DNA of 64,000 nucleotides from Flagellimonas myxillae (GTDB lineage Bacteria > Bacteroidota > Bacteroidia > Flavobacteriales > Flavobacteriaceae), in assembly GCF_023502235.1 (NCBI RefSeq), contig NZ_JAMFLY010000003.1, positions 248,001 to 312,000 on the forward strand, read 5' to 3'. Each line of letters begins with the position of its first letter. The stretch's first letter is position 1. The notes under the pieces were generated by a model. It saw only the letters and a program-made list of their open reading frames with translations, had not been told where the DNA came from and made no database searches. This document shows, one piece after another, positions 37,701 to 46,155 of this stretch. The position numbers were made by a program, and so were the translations under genes.

Positions 37701-37846
37701 TTGGTCGTGCCCTGTACTAGAACACTTGCTCCCGGTAAAGGTCCGTTCACATCTGAAACAGTACCAGATACCGTCTGGGCTTTTGCCAATCCAAAGCATA
37801 AAAATGCCCCAGAAAGCAAAATGCTTTTTAGTAGCGTAATCTTCAT
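34721..37846 (-). CDS. susC-like: SusC/RagA-family TonB-dependent outer-membrane transporter
   Basis: A 1041-residue outer-membrane receptor. A signal peptide (residues 1-23, ending AKA) is followed by a carboxypeptidase-D-like domain (VSGTVSDVNGPLPGASVLVQGT ... YIGYTTQTIPV), the TonB-box region DEVVIIGYGT, the plug (VNIRGSNSV, PLFVVDGIPLAGG, SILKDASATAIYGSRGANGVVIITTK) and a long beta-barrel ending RTFTLGISASF with a terminal Phe. It imports oligosaccharides across the outer membrane with energy from TonB. It is the first gene of the leftward operon; a LacI-type operator lies 90 bases upstream of its ATG. Confidence 0.94.
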   Translation of the reverse strand: MKITLLKSILLSGAFLCFGLAKAQTVSGTVSDVNGPLPGASVLVQGTTNGTQTDFDGNYTLSDVGASAVMVFSYIGYTTQTIPVNGQTTINVVLQEDAQALDEVVIIGYGTTTVKDATGSVTAVTAEDFNGGVIASPEQLIQGKTAGVNISASSGEPGAAIQVNIRGSNSVRSNNNPLFVVDGIPLAGGNTSPAGDTGFGQTAVRNPLNFLNPNDIESISILKDASATAIYGSRGANGVVIITTKSGKTGQGGVIEFSSNMSFSNPIREYDLLNRNQFLSAVTQYGGNASDVDFGANTDWQDFITRNAASTNNNISYSHNYGQGNVRATFSYGKQFGIVKKTDLERITGRINAVHRFFDDKLTLGMNATISRTNDETAPFSATAGFRGDVLGAVYSANPTWPTNPDFTDGGTQILPANLLEYTQLQTFTDRVLINGSIDYKFTPELTAKINLGYDKSESESISAISSNVQNLTGIEETGAAFYNTLNKENRLIEATLNYRKDFDNSSIDILAGYSYQDFQEFGLSSNGRGFSTTDLNEMGNDLITTVQSNKASINGSFQQFYFNDSTGGIVVNRLFPNVVAGEVVGFGGDRRVTAVVADLFNFTDELQSFFGRINYTLQDKYLFTATLRADGSSRFGPENQYGYFPSGAFAWKMSEEDFIGDSVSTLKLRLSAGITGNQDGLGYGNFVARQRFGGLGIQNDLTINPTGLAIVATDVPDLQWEPTLNLNVGLDFGFNNDRFSGSIDVYKNETTDVLLQTPPAAPAVDPFQFGNQDATIINQGIEFAASYDWVQTDDVNFTTSFNIAYNENEVQDFASSVNTGEINGQGLSGAFAQRFEAGQSLFSYYMAIFEGFDSDGFPIYQDVDGNGVGDPIGDQTFIGEDALPDITSGLSLNLRVKNWDASAYFAGQFGFHVYNNSANGFFTAGSINNARNVTQEVVTSGEAGGASADVSTRFLEKGDFVRLQNASLGYNWPVSGDGLFKSLRISLTGQNLLLITDYSGIDPEVTVQTGDLGSGIPTRGIDWAAFPAARTFTLGISASF

Positions 37847-37935
37847 AAATAATTAATTTTGAGTTTAGTTAATTTCAATTGTTAAACATATATAAAAAAA
37901 AGGTTAATCGGTAGTTAAGAGGAGTGTGTTTCGCA

Positions 37936-37951
37936 ACGAAAACGGTTTCGT
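37936..37951. promoter_or_regulatory. Putative LacI-family operator
   Basis: ACGAAAACGGTTTCGT is a 16-base palindrome centred on CG, matching its own reverse complement at 14 of 16 positions. A central CpG flanked by A/T-rich arms is the classic form of LacI/GalR-family operators. It lies 85 bases upstream of the susC ATG and about 270 bases before the gene for the LacI-type regulator itself, so that regulator is the natural ligand. Repression or activation of susC cannot be told apart from position alone. Confidence 0.75.
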
Positions 37952-38109
37952 GTTGATAACTTTAGAATTTTGTGGGTTTGTTAAGCCTTTGTCCCTTATT
38001 TTGGCTATATCACAATTTTCCTTCTAAGAATTGGAAGGATACACAATCTTATTGCTAATATACTATTTTTATTTTTTTACCGAAATTTGTGCATTTATCG
38101 AATTAAAAT

Positions 38110-38125
38110 TAGGGTTTTAACCCTA
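38110..38125. promoter_or_regulatory. Inverted repeat upstream of the lacI-type gene
   Basis: TAGGGTT-TT-AACCCTA gives perfect 7-base arms around two T. It lies 92 bases before the start codon of the regulator. It has no T-run and no central CG, so it is neither a clear terminator nor a LacI operator; a site for another regulator is possible. Confidence 0.35.
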
Positions 38126-38217
38126 GCTTTGATTCTGTTAAAAAGTTGGACTGGGACAAGGATCTAATGTATATTAGGTAACCGCAAAAGGCTACCTCAA
38201 ATAAAACTTCGCTAGTA

Positions 38218-39237
38218 TTGAAATCAAAGATTACATTAAAGGATATAGCAAGGGAACTGGAAGTCTCCATATCAACCGTTTCCAAGGCCCTGAAAAACAG
38301 CGAGGAAATAAGCAGGGATACCAAAGAAAAAATTCAAGCTTTCGCCAAGCTTTATAACTATCGGCCAAACAATATTGCCATCAGCCTTAAAAACAAGCGA
38401 ACCAAGAATATTGGGGTTGTAATTCCGGATATTGTCCATCACTTTTTTACCACCGTAATCAGGGGTATAGAAAAGTATGCCAATGCAAGGGGTTACAACG
38501 TAATTGTGTGTTCATCCGATGAATCTTTTGATAGAGAGGTCATCAATATGGAAATGTTGGCCAATGGTAGTATTGATGGGTTTATCATGTCCCTCTCCTC
38601 AGAAACCCAACAAAAAAACGATTATAACCACCTCAAGGAGGTAACCGAACAGGGTATTCCGGTAGTGCTCTTTGATAGGATCACCAATGAAGTGGAATGC
38701 GATAAAGTGATTATTGATGACCAATTGGGGGCCTATATGGCTGCCAAAAAAATGATCGATCAAGGAAGAAAAAAAATAGGGCTTATAACCACAGCGGATT
38801 ATTTAAGCGTAAGCAAGGCGCGTACCCAAGGGTACAGGAAGGCTTTGGTGGAGCACAATTTGGATGTTGATGAATCCCGGATCTTGAAATTGTCCAGCAT
38901 GGAGATGGATGAGGAGTTAATTCAAAAATTTTTTGAATCCACCGATATTGATGCGGTACTTTGTGTCAATGAAATTTTCGCCGTGTATACCATGCGTTTG
39001 GCCCAAAAGAAGGGGCTCAGGATTCCTGAGGATATATCGTTTATAGGGTTCACAGATGGCTTTCTTTCCCAATATGCCAATCCCAGCTTAACGGTAATCG
39101 CTCAACACGGACAAAAAATGGGGGAGGTCTCAGCGCAGATGCTCATAGAAAAGGTGGAGAGCGAAGCCGAGGAAGAGACCTATCAGACCAAAATTTTGGA
39201 ACCTACCTTAGTGGTAAGAGATTCCACAATTAACTAA
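38218..39237 (+). CDS. LacI-family transcriptional regulator
   Basis: A 339-residue repressor/activator. The N-terminal helix-turn-helix and hinge (KITLKDIARELEVSISTVSKALKN, residues about 4-27, then YNYRPNNIAISLK) are followed by a periplasmic-binding-protein-like sugar domain (NIGVVIPDIVHHFFTTVIRGIE ... FDRITNEVECDKVIIDD ... ISFIGFTDGFLSQYANPSLT). The start is TTG 38218: no ATG or GTG lies between an in-frame stop at 38179 and the HTH, and the HTH would be lost from any later start. It is placed between the susC operon and GH65/GH13 genes and probably controls both, with a maltose-type sugar as effector (inference). Confidence 0.9.
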   Translation: MKSKITLKDIARELEVSISTVSKALKNSEEISRDTKEKIQAFAKLYNYRPNNIAISLKNKRTKNIGVVIPDIVHHFFTTVIRGIEKYANARGYNVIVCSSDESFDREVINMEMLANGSIDGFIMSLSSETQQKNDYNHLKEVTEQGIPVVLFDRITNEVECDKVIIDDQLGAYMAAKKMIDQGRKKIGLITTADYLSVSKARTQGYRKALVEHNLDVDESRILKLSSMEMDEELIQKFFESTDIDAVLCVNEIFAVYTMRLAQKKGLRIPEDISFIGFTDGFLSQYANPSLTVIAQHGQKMGEVSAQMLIEKVESEAEEETYQTKILEPTLVVRDSTIN

Positions 39238-39302
39238 GTTTGCACCCTTGCTCTAGGGCATACAGCTAACTTATACTTACCAACAACGAATCATTGTAGA
39301 TT

Positions 39303-41606
39303 ATGAATCAAGATTATATAAAGGCAGACCCTTGGTCCATTATAGAAGAAGGGTTTAACAAAGAACGAATCAAATCTTCCGAGAGTCTCTTTAGTATTGG
39401 AAATGGCGCCATGGGTCAGCGGGCCAATTTTGAAGAACACTATTCAGGGGCAACATTTCAAGGAAGTTATATAGCGGGGGTCTACTACCCAGATAAAACC
39501 CGTGTGGGATGGTGGAAAAATGGTTATCCCGAATACTTTGCCAAAGTACTCAATGCGCCCAATTGGATTGGAATTGACGTCCTAGTGGATGGTGAACAAT
39601 TGGATTTAAATTCATGCAAATCGGTAAACGCATTTAGACGTGAACTAAACATGAAGGAAGGATGGTACCAAAGGAGTTTCAAGGCCCAAATGGAGAATGG
39701 GATAGAGCTGGCGGTCAAAGTTACCCGATTTTTAAGCTTGGATTTGGACGAATTGGGAGCTATACAATATGAAATTACACCCCAGAACCAAAATGCCAAA
39801 ATTTGCTTTATGCCATATTTGGACAGTGGGATTACCAATGAAGACAGCAATTGGGACGACAAATTTTGGAACACCACCAAAGTGCAGATTCAAGGGAACC
39901 AGGCATTTATTGAGTCCCATACCATGAAGACCAATTTTGCCACCTGTACGTTTATGCAGGCCGATGCGAAATACAATGGCAATGAAGTGGAGCGCAAACA
40001 AGAGACTACAAATGAACTTGAAGCCTCCATTGAATTTGAACAAAACGTTTCCAAAGGTGAAACATTCACTTTGATCAAGCTTGGCGGATACACCGTTTCG
40101 CAAAACCATGAAGCTTCCCAGCTGGTCAATGCCGCCAAGACTGTGCTAAAACAGGCTAGTGCGATGGGATTTGAGACGTTGCTGGAAAAGCAAAAAGTGG
40201 CCTGGGGCAAAATTTGGGAGATGAGTGATATTTCCATCGAAGGCGATGTAAAGGCCCAACAGGGGATTCGGTTCAACATTTTTCAGTTGAACCAAACATA
40301 TTTGGGCAAGGATTCACGGTTGAACATTGGCCCAAAAGGGTTTACAGGTGAAAAATATGGGGGAAGTACCTATTGGGACACGGAGGCCTATTGCCTACCC
40401 TTTTATATGGCGACCAAAAACCAGGAAGTTGCCTGGAGTCTTTTGGAATATCGATACAACCATTTGGACAAAGCCATAGAAAATGCAGAGAAACTAGGTT
40501 TTTCCAATGGGGCGGCACTCTATCCAATGGTGACCATGAACGGGGAGGAATGCCATAACGAATGGGAAATTACCTTTGAGGAAATCCATAGGAACGGTGC
40601 CATCAGTTTTGCCATTTTCAATTACCACCGATTTACGGGCGACTATAGCTACATACCCAAAATGGGACTGGAAGTGTTGATAGGTATTGCCCGATTCTGG
40701 CATCAGAGGGTGAATTTTTCGGAAGACAAGCAACAATATGTAATGTTGGGGGTAACCGGCCCCAACGAGTACGAGAACAACATCAACAATAATTGGTATA
40801 CCAATTACTTGGCTAAGTGGTGTATAGACTATACCTTGGAACAACTTGAGGTCGTTGAAAAAAATTACCCGGATGATTACGGACGAATAAAGGCAAAAAC
40901 CAAAATTACTCCGGAAGAAACAGCAGATTGGGCCAAAGTAGCCAACAATATGTATTTCCCGTTTTCCGAAAAGCACGAAGTGTTCCTGCAGCAAGATGGA
41001 TTTTTGGACAAGGAAATGATAAAAGTGCAGGATTTGGACAAATCCGAACGCCCCATCAACCAAAAATGGAGTTGGGACAGAATCTTACGTTCCCCATACA
41101 TTAAACAGGCCGATGTGCTGCAAGGATTTTATTTCTTCGAGGATCACTTCAGCCAAGGTGCACTGGAAAAACATTTCGACTTTTACGAACCTTTCACCGT
41201 TCACGAATCTTCCTTGTCGCCTTGTGTGCATAGTATACAAGCTGCAAAATTGGGCAGGATGGAACAGGCCTATACCTTTTATTTAAGGACTTCCCGTTTG
41301 GATTTGGACGATTATAACAAGGAAGTGGAAGAAGGACTTCATATCACTTCCATGGCAGGAACCTGGATGAGCATTGTAGAGGGATTTGGAGGTATGCGCG
41401 TTGTGGACGGGCAGCTTAGCTTTACCCCACAGATTCCAAAACAATGGGGGTCGTATTCCTTTAAGGTCAACTTCAGGAACCAGATTGTTACGGTTACGGT
41501 TTCAGAAAAGAACACGAGTTTTGAAATAACGGGAGATGGAGGCTTGGAGATTAAAGTAAATGGAAATTCCGTGACCCTTGTTCCCGGAAAAAACATTGAG
41601 GCATGA
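39303..41606 (+). CDS. GH65 disaccharide phosphorylase (maltose-phosphorylase type)
   Basis: A 767-residue glycoside hydrolase family 65 enzyme of normal length. The general-acid glutamate is E489 within GVTGPNEYENNINNNWYTN, a stretch close to that of characterised maltose phosphorylases; STYWDTEAYCLPF (355-367) and HNEWEITFEEIHRNG (418-432) are further family motifs. No signal peptide is present, so it acts in the cytoplasm, splitting an alpha-glucoside with phosphate to glucose and beta-glucose 1-phosphate. Kojibiose or trehalose specificity is less likely but not excluded. It begins 65 bases after the regulator gene and overlaps the amylase gene by 4 bases (ATGA). Confidence 0.9.
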   Translation: MNQDYIKADPWSIIEEGFNKERIKSSESLFSIGNGAMGQRANFEEHYSGATFQGSYIAGVYYPDKTRVGWWKNGYPEYFAKVLNAPNWIGIDVLVDGEQLDLNSCKSVNAFRRELNMKEGWYQRSFKAQMENGIELAVKVTRFLSLDLDELGAIQYEITPQNQNAKICFMPYLDSGITNEDSNWDDKFWNTTKVQIQGNQAFIESHTMKTNFATCTFMQADAKYNGNEVERKQETTNELEASIEFEQNVSKGETFTLIKLGGYTVSQNHEASQLVNAAKTVLKQASAMGFETLLEKQKVAWGKIWEMSDISIEGDVKAQQGIRFNIFQLNQTYLGKDSRLNIGPKGFTGEKYGGSTYWDTEAYCLPFYMATKNQEVAWSLLEYRYNHLDKAIENAEKLGFSNGAALYPMVTMNGEECHNEWEITFEEIHRNGAISFAIFNYHRFTGDYSYIPKMGLEVLIGIARFWHQRVNFSEDKQQYVMLGVTGPNEYENNINNNWYTNYLAKWCIDYTLEQLEVVEKNYPDDYGRIKAKTKITPEETADWAKVANNMYFPFSEKHEVFLQQDGFLDKEMIKVQDLDKSERPINQKWSWDRILRSPYIKQADVLQGFYFFEDHFSQGALEKHFDFYEPFTVHESSLSPCVHSIQAAKLGRMEQAYTFYLRTSRLDLDDYNKEVEEGLHITSMAGTWMSIVEGFGGMRVVDGQLSFTPQIPKQWGSYSFKVNFRNQIVTVTVSEKNTSFEITGDGGLEIKVNGNSVTLVPGKNIEA

Positions 41607-43471
41607 AGCTAAAGCTTCATATTGTGATATTTACCTTGGTAGGACTATTGATTTCTTGCCAACAAAAACCCGCCAAGACCAATCTAGAACCCAGCATGAA
41701 GAAAAAAGCCGTTGTCTATCAAGTTTTCACTCGACTTTTTGGCAATACCAACACCAACAATAAACCTTGGGGCACCTTGGAAGAAAATGGGGTTGGAAAA
41801 TTTGCCGATTTTTCGGAAAAGGCACTGACCGAGATTAAGGATTTGGGAGTGACGCATATCTGGTATACCGGAGTGCCCCACCATGCTTTGATCAACGATT
41901 ACACAGCCTACGGAATATCCAACGACGACCCTGATGTAGTAAAGGGCCGGGCCGGCTCTCCCTATGCAGTGAAGGACTACTACAATGTAAACCCGGATCT
42001 AGCCTTGGATCCAGCAAATAGGTTGGAGGAGTTTAGAGCACTGGTGGACAGGACACATAAGGCCGGGATGAAGGTGATCATTGATATTGTGCCCAATCAT
42101 GTGGCTCGTAACTATAAGGGATTGTCAAATCCTGAAGGGGTAGCGGATTTTGGGGCCGATGATGATGTCTCGAAGGCATACGCAGTTGATAACAACTTCT
42201 ATTATGTTCCGGAAACGGAATTCAAGGTTCCCGAATGGCAAAATGGTTATTTGCCATTGGGAGGAGCGGATAACCCCTTGTCGGATGGAAAATTCGAGGA
42301 GAATCCAGCTAAGTGGACCGGTAATGGCTCACGATTGCCCCAGCCCGATTTTAATGATTGGTATGAAACCGTTAAGGTGAACTATGGGGTTCGTCCTGAT
42401 GGAACCAAGGATTTTGTGGAGCTTCCAGATGGGATGGAATCTGAGGACTATAAGGCTCATTATAACTTCTGGAAGGACAAAACCGTTCCCGATTCCTGGA
42501 ACAAGTTTAAGGATATAGCCTTGTTCTGGTTGCATTTTGGGGTGGATGGTTTCCGGTATGACATGGCGGAAATGGTGCCCGTGGAATTTTGGAGCTACCT
42601 CAATTCCAACATCAAGATGAAGAATCCAGAGGCTTTTTTGTTGGCCGAAGTTTACAATCCCGACTTGTACCGCGATTACATCAGAAAGGGCAAAATGGAT
42701 TACCTCTACGATAAAGTTGAACTTTACGATAGTATCAAGCACATCATGAAAGGTTATGGTTGGACGGATCATATTCCCGTGGTCCAAAAGAGAATGGAGG
42801 ATATTGAACACCATATGCTGCATTTTTTGGAAAACCATGATGAGCAACGGATTGCCAGTCCCGATTTTGCCGGAAATGCGCTTTTGGGCAAACCGGCCAT
42901 GGTGGTTTCCGCAACCTTGAGCACTTCCCCCACCATGATCTACTTCGGACAGGAAGTGGGTGAACCAGGGGCCGAAGACGCAGGCTTTGGTAAACCAACA
43001 CGTACTTCAATTTTTGATTACGTTGGAGTGCCGCATCACCAACGATGGGTAAACAACAAGCACTTTGATGGCGGACAGTTGAGCCAAGATGAAAAAAGCT
43101 TAAGGGATTTCTACCAGCGATTGCTCAATTTCACCATTACAAGTGAAGCTTTGATGGGGGAATACCAAGATATCCATTTTTACAATAAAGATAACACCCC
43201 GGGATATGACCATAAGGTGCTCTCCTACGTTCGTTGGAATGAACGAGAAAAGCTGATCATCATTTCCAATTTTGATGACCAAGCAACATACGAACTTGAT
43301 GTAAAGATTCCTGGTGATGTAATTGAGAAATGGCAACTGGAACATCCGAGCTATAAGTTACAAGAAGAGCTCTACGGAAAAGTCGATGTTTCTTTGAACA
43401 TTGAAAATGGTGTGGGTCATGTCCAGTTGACTTTACCGCCCTTGGAATCGTACATTTTGAGTGTACAGTAA
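41603..43471 (+). CDS. GH13 alpha-amylase-family lipoprotein
   Basis: A 622-residue alpha-amylase-family enzyme with a lipoprotein signal (TLVGLLISC, lipid Cys19). The catalytic triad is visible: nucleophile D320 in GVDGFRYD, acid/base E349 in LLAEVYNP, and D413 in FLENHDEQR; conserved region I is DIVPNH (161-166). A C-terminal beta domain ends at LPPLESYIL. The residues after the lipid cysteine (QQKPAKTN) lack acids, so periplasmic rather than surface location is more likely. It would shorten imported maltooligosaccharides for the symporter and the GH65 enzyme. Its start overlaps the GH65 stop. Confidence 0.9.
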   Translation: MKLKLHIVIFTLVGLLISCQQKPAKTNLEPSMKKKAVVYQVFTRLFGNTNTNNKPWGTLEENGVGKFADFSEKALTEIKDLGVTHIWYTGVPHHALINDYTAYGISNDDPDVVKGRAGSPYAVKDYYNVNPDLALDPANRLEEFRALVDRTHKAGMKVIIDIVPNHVARNYKGLSNPEGVADFGADDDVSKAYAVDNNFYYVPETEFKVPEWQNGYLPLGGADNPLSDGKFEENPAKWTGNGSRLPQPDFNDWYETVKVNYGVRPDGTKDFVELPDGMESEDYKAHYNFWKDKTVPDSWNKFKDIALFWLHFGVDGFRYDMAEMVPVEFWSYLNSNIKMKNPEAFLLAEVYNPDLYRDYIRKGKMDYLYDKVELYDSIKHIMKGYGWTDHIPVVQKRMEDIEHHMLHFLENHDEQRIASPDFAGNALLGKPAMVVSATLSTSPTMIYFGQEVGEPGAEDAGFGKPTRTSIFDYVGVPHHQRWVNNKHFDGGQLSQDEKSLRDFYQRLLNFTITSEALMGEYQDIHFYNKDNTPGYDHKVLSYVRWNEREKLIIISNFDDQATYELDVKIPGDVIEKWQLEHPSYKLQEELYGKVDVSLNIENGVGHVQLTLPPLESYILSVQ

Positions 43472-43498
43472 AAAAAAGCGGACCGCATAGCGGTCCGC
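43470..43498 (-). terminator. Rho-independent terminator
   Basis: GCGGACCGC (43478-43486) and GCGGTCCGC (43490-43498) form a perfect 9-base GC-rich stem with a 3-base loop. On the minus strand it is followed by eight T (43477-43470), so it ends the transcript of the small membrane-protein gene at 43524-43943. On the plus strand there is no U-run, although the hairpin could still protect the amylase message. Confidence 0.88.
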
Positions 43499-43523
43499 AA
43501 CATTTAAGGTTGGTTAATTACCT

Positions 43524-43943
43524 TTATTCCTTCGTAGCTGTTTTTTGATATACCAAGGCAATCACGGTTCCGATAATACCATAGAATAATACCTCTACCA
43601 CTCCATTTACCAAAGCTCCTGTGGTATCCATCAATCCCATTACGGCATGGTTCAATAGGCCATTGCCAAACCCCATGAATATTCCGATCCAAACCCCATA
43701 TTGAAAACCTTCCTTTGCACTATGTTGTCCCCTTGCCCATTTACCATAAACGGAGGACAGGGCAAAGGCGGCAATTACATTGCTTACGCCAATAAGTGCC
43801 ATGTTCATATCTTCGTTTAGGAAGCTTTTAAGGGTGTGTTGCGCAAAAAAATCCGCCAATAAATGTTCCCAAATTGAATATCCGAGGAGGAACATGGTTA
43901 GAAAGGCGGCGAGGGTCGCTAGTAAATTAGATTTTGAAAACAT
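43524..43943 (-). CDS. Small four-helix membrane protein, unknown function
   Basis: A 139-residue hydrophobic protein with four predicted helices (about 8-28, 46-66, 80-103 and 111-133) and short loops; glycines are frequent in the last two helices (GVWIGIFMGFGNGLLNHAVMGLMDTTGALVNGVVEVLFYGIIG). The hydrophobicity pattern is like DUF1761-type or other small integral proteins, but I do not assign a family. It is a single-gene unit with its own strong terminator at 43470-43498, convergent with the amylase gene. Confidence 0.7.
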   Translation of the reverse strand: MFSKSNLLATLAAFLTMFLLGYSIWEHLLADFFAQHTLKSFLNEDMNMALIGVSNVIAAFALSSVYGKWARGQHSAKEGFQYGVWIGIFMGFGNGLLNHAVMGLMDTTGALVNGVVEVLFYGIIGTVIALVYQKTATKE

Positions 43944-44126
43944 GTCAGTTTTTTTTGGTTAGAAACACGATAAAAATATTAAATAAACTTTAACAAATTG
44001 ATAAAAAAAGGTTGCCAAAAATGAGAAATACGCAAGTAAGACTGAGTTTTATTGGCTTTGCCATCAAGATTAAGGCTTGTGTATTGTCAATTGCAAATCG
44101 TATTTTTAGTGTTAAAATGAGTCTGA

Positions 44127-44879
44127 ATGAAAAAAGCTTTACTACGATTATCCTGTATCGCTCTGTTAATCAATGGTTGTGGTATGAAGGATAGCAATCC
44201 TTTGGTCATAGGTCATAGAGGCGCCATGGGGCATGAAACCGAGAATACCCTGGCATCCGTCCAAAAAGCGATGGATTTAGGTGTGGACATGATTGAAATT
44301 GACGTGTTCAAAATTGACAGTGGTGAAATAGTGGTCTTTCATGATGAAAGGGTCGAAAGGCTTTCCAATGGGGGAGGTAAGATTGAGGAGTATAATATTG
44401 TGGATTTGCATCAGCTTATTTTGGATGGCAATCACCGCATTCCCATGCTTCAGGATGTGCTAAAGTTGATCAATAACCAGGTAGCGCTTAACATTGAGTT
44501 GAAGGGGAGCAACACCGCCGACCGTGTCAATTTTATAACAAACTACTACATCAAGGAAAGAGGATGGGCCGCAGAGAACATCATTATTTCCAGTTTCAAA
44601 TGGGACGAGCTTAGGGATTATCGGGACTTAAACCCCGAGGCCAATATCGCCATCCTAACAGAGGAGGATCCTCTCGATGCTCTAGAAGTTGCCAAGGAAT
44701 TGAATGCCATGGCAATCAACCCACACTTTAAAAAATTAACCGCTGAAAACACCTCCAAAATGCAAGACGAAGGACTTAAGGTCTACACTTGGACGGTGAA
44801 TGAACCGCAAGATATTGAGGCCATGAAGGAGTTTGGCGTGGACGGAATCATCACAAATTATCCGGAGCGGGTAAATTAA
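44127..44879 (+). CDS. Glycerophosphodiester phosphodiesterase, lipoprotein
   Basis: A 250-residue GDPD-family TIM barrel with a lipoprotein signal (IALLINGC, lipid Cys18). Catalytic motifs are H30-R31 in GHRGA, E39-N40 in ETENT, E57 and D59 in IEIDV, and H72 in FHDE. It hydrolyses glycerophosphodiesters from phospholipid turnover to sn-glycerol 3-phosphate and an alcohol, probably in the periplasm. Its stop overlaps the start of the flavoprotein gene by one base (TAATG). Glycerol genes lie nearby on the other strand. Confidence 0.9.
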   Translation: MKKALLRLSCIALLINGCGMKDSNPLVIGHRGAMGHETENTLASVQKAMDLGVDMIEIDVFKIDSGEIVVFHDERVERLSNGGGKIEEYNIVDLHQLILDGNHRIPMLQDVLKLINNQVALNIELKGSNTADRVNFITNYYIKERGWAAENIIISSFKWDELRDYRDLNPEANIAILTEEDPLDALEVAKELNAMAINPHFKKLTAENTSKMQDEGLKVYTWTVNEPQDIEAMKEFGVDGIITNYPERVN

Positions 44880-46153
44880 TGCTGGACGTAATTATTGTTG
44901 GGGGTGGTGCTGCAGGATTCTACGCTGCAATTCATGTTGCGGAACAAGCACCTGGTTTAAAAATTGCAATTTTTGAAAGGGGAAAAAGCGTGCTCTCCAA
45001 AGTGAAGGTTTCTGGGGGTGGGAGATGTAACGTGACCCATGGCGAGTTTCTCCCTAAAGAATTGGTGTTGAGTTACCCAAGGGGACAAAAAGAATTATTG
45101 GGTCCATTCCACATTCATGGACCTGGGGATGTAATGGAGTTTTTTGAGACTAGGGGAGTTCGCCTAAAAATTGAGGAAGATGGGCGTGTGTTTCCCGAAA
45201 GCGACAGTTCCCAATCCATTATAGATTGTTTGGTCGGCGAAGCGAAGCGATTGGGGGTTCAAGTTCTCAAGAACAGTGGCGTAAAGCAGATTACCAAACT
45301 TGAAAACGATGCGGGGTGGCAGGTGACCACCATGAACAAACATTATCTGGGCAAAAAACTATTGTTGGCCACAGGTAGCAATCCAAAAATTTGGGACTTC
45401 ACCAAAAATCTGGGACATAACATCGTTCCTCCCGTCCCATCCTTGTTTACGTTTAATATAAAGGATACTCGCCTTAATGGAATTCAAGGGGTAAGCACCC
45501 AGGCCATGGTGGAAATCCCACCCAAAAAGATTTTTTCCTCCAAGGTTTCCCTGAATTTAAAAAGTGCACCAAAAGAAGAACCCGTGCTTCAGTCCGAAGG
45601 AGCCGTGCTGGTCACCCATTGGGGGTTGAGCGGTCCTGCCATTCTAAAGTTATCTGCCTGGGGCGCCAACATATTAAATGAGTATCAATATCATTTTCGA
45701 ATCCGGGTCAATTGGACACCCGACTACACCACAGGTTCCATGGAAGGTTTGCTCCGGGAAATCAAGGAGGTGGAAGCCAAAAAGACTGTCGTTCGTACCA
45801 AGGCCTTGCCTCTTCCAAAAAGACTTTGGATTAAACTAGTACATGCTGCGGGCATCGACAACGAGGTGCGTTGGGCGGATTTAACCCGGGAAATGCTCCA
45901 AAATCTGGCATTGGAACTAACCGCAAGTTCCTTTCGCGTAGAGGGCAAAAGCACTTTTAAGGAGGAATTTGTAACCGCCGGGGGAATAGATTTAAAAGAA
46001 ATCAATTTTAAAACCTTCGAAAGCAAAATCCACCCCAACCTTTATTTTGCCGGAGAGATAATCAATGTGGACGCCATTACTGGCGGATTTAATTTTCAGA
46101 ATGCGTGGACCGGGGCATATATTGCTGCCCAGGCTATTGCCAACGACACCTAG
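44879..46153 (+). CDS. HI0933/BaiN-family NAD(P)/FAD oxidoreductase
   Basis: A 424-residue flavoprotein. The N-terminal dinucleotide motif GGGAAGFYAA (8-17), SKVKVSGGGRCNVTH (about 40-54) and the C-terminal TAGGIDLKEINFKTFESK ... NLYFAGEIINVDAITGGFNFQNAWTGAYIA are diagnostic of the HI0933/YhiN/BaiN family. The family includes a bile-acid-pathway reductase, but the usual substrate of members outside gut bacteria is unknown. It is translationally coupled to the GDPD gene by a TAATG overlap and converges on glpF with 2 bases between them. Confidence 0.88.
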   Translation: MLDVIIVGGGAAGFYAAIHVAEQAPGLKIAIFERGKSVLSKVKVSGGGRCNVTHGEFLPKELVLSYPRGQKELLGPFHIHGPGDVMEFFETRGVRLKIEEDGRVFPESDSSQSIIDCLVGEAKRLGVQVLKNSGVKQITKLENDAGWQVTTMNKHYLGKKLLLATGSNPKIWDFTKNLGHNIVPPVPSLFTFNIKDTRLNGIQGVSTQAMVEIPPKKIFSSKVSLNLKSAPKEEPVLQSEGAVLVTHWGLSGPAILKLSAWGANILNEYQYHFRIRVNWTPDYTTGSMEGLLREIKEVEAKKTVVRTKALPLPKRLWIKLVHAAGIDNEVRWADLTREMLQNLALELTASSFRVEGKSTFKEEFVTAGGIDLKEINFKTFESKIHPNLYFAGEIINVDAITGGFNFQNAWTGAYIAAQAIANDT

Positions 46154-46155
46154 TT

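Larger units (their letters stand above)
37847..38217. promoter_or_regulatory. Divergent control region between susC and the lacI-type gene
   Basis: This 371-base AT-rich gap separates the leftward susC operon from the rightward regulator and glycosidase genes. It contains a LacI-type palindrome (37936-37951) on the susC side and an inverted repeat (38110-38125) on the lacI side. A long A/T stretch at 38050-38085 lies between them. I could not place a confident TAnnTTTG element for either direction, so the start sites remain open. Confidence 0.6.

Noticed and set aside
44003-44022. Sequence similar to one arm of the susD hairpin (AAAGGTTGCCAAAAAT)
   Set aside because: Only one arm is present and no hairpin forms; treated as chance similarity in A-rich DNA.
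44012-44194. 60-residue reading before and overlapping the GDPD gene
   Set aside because: It overlaps the GDPD lipoprotein signal in another frame and shows no conserved features.
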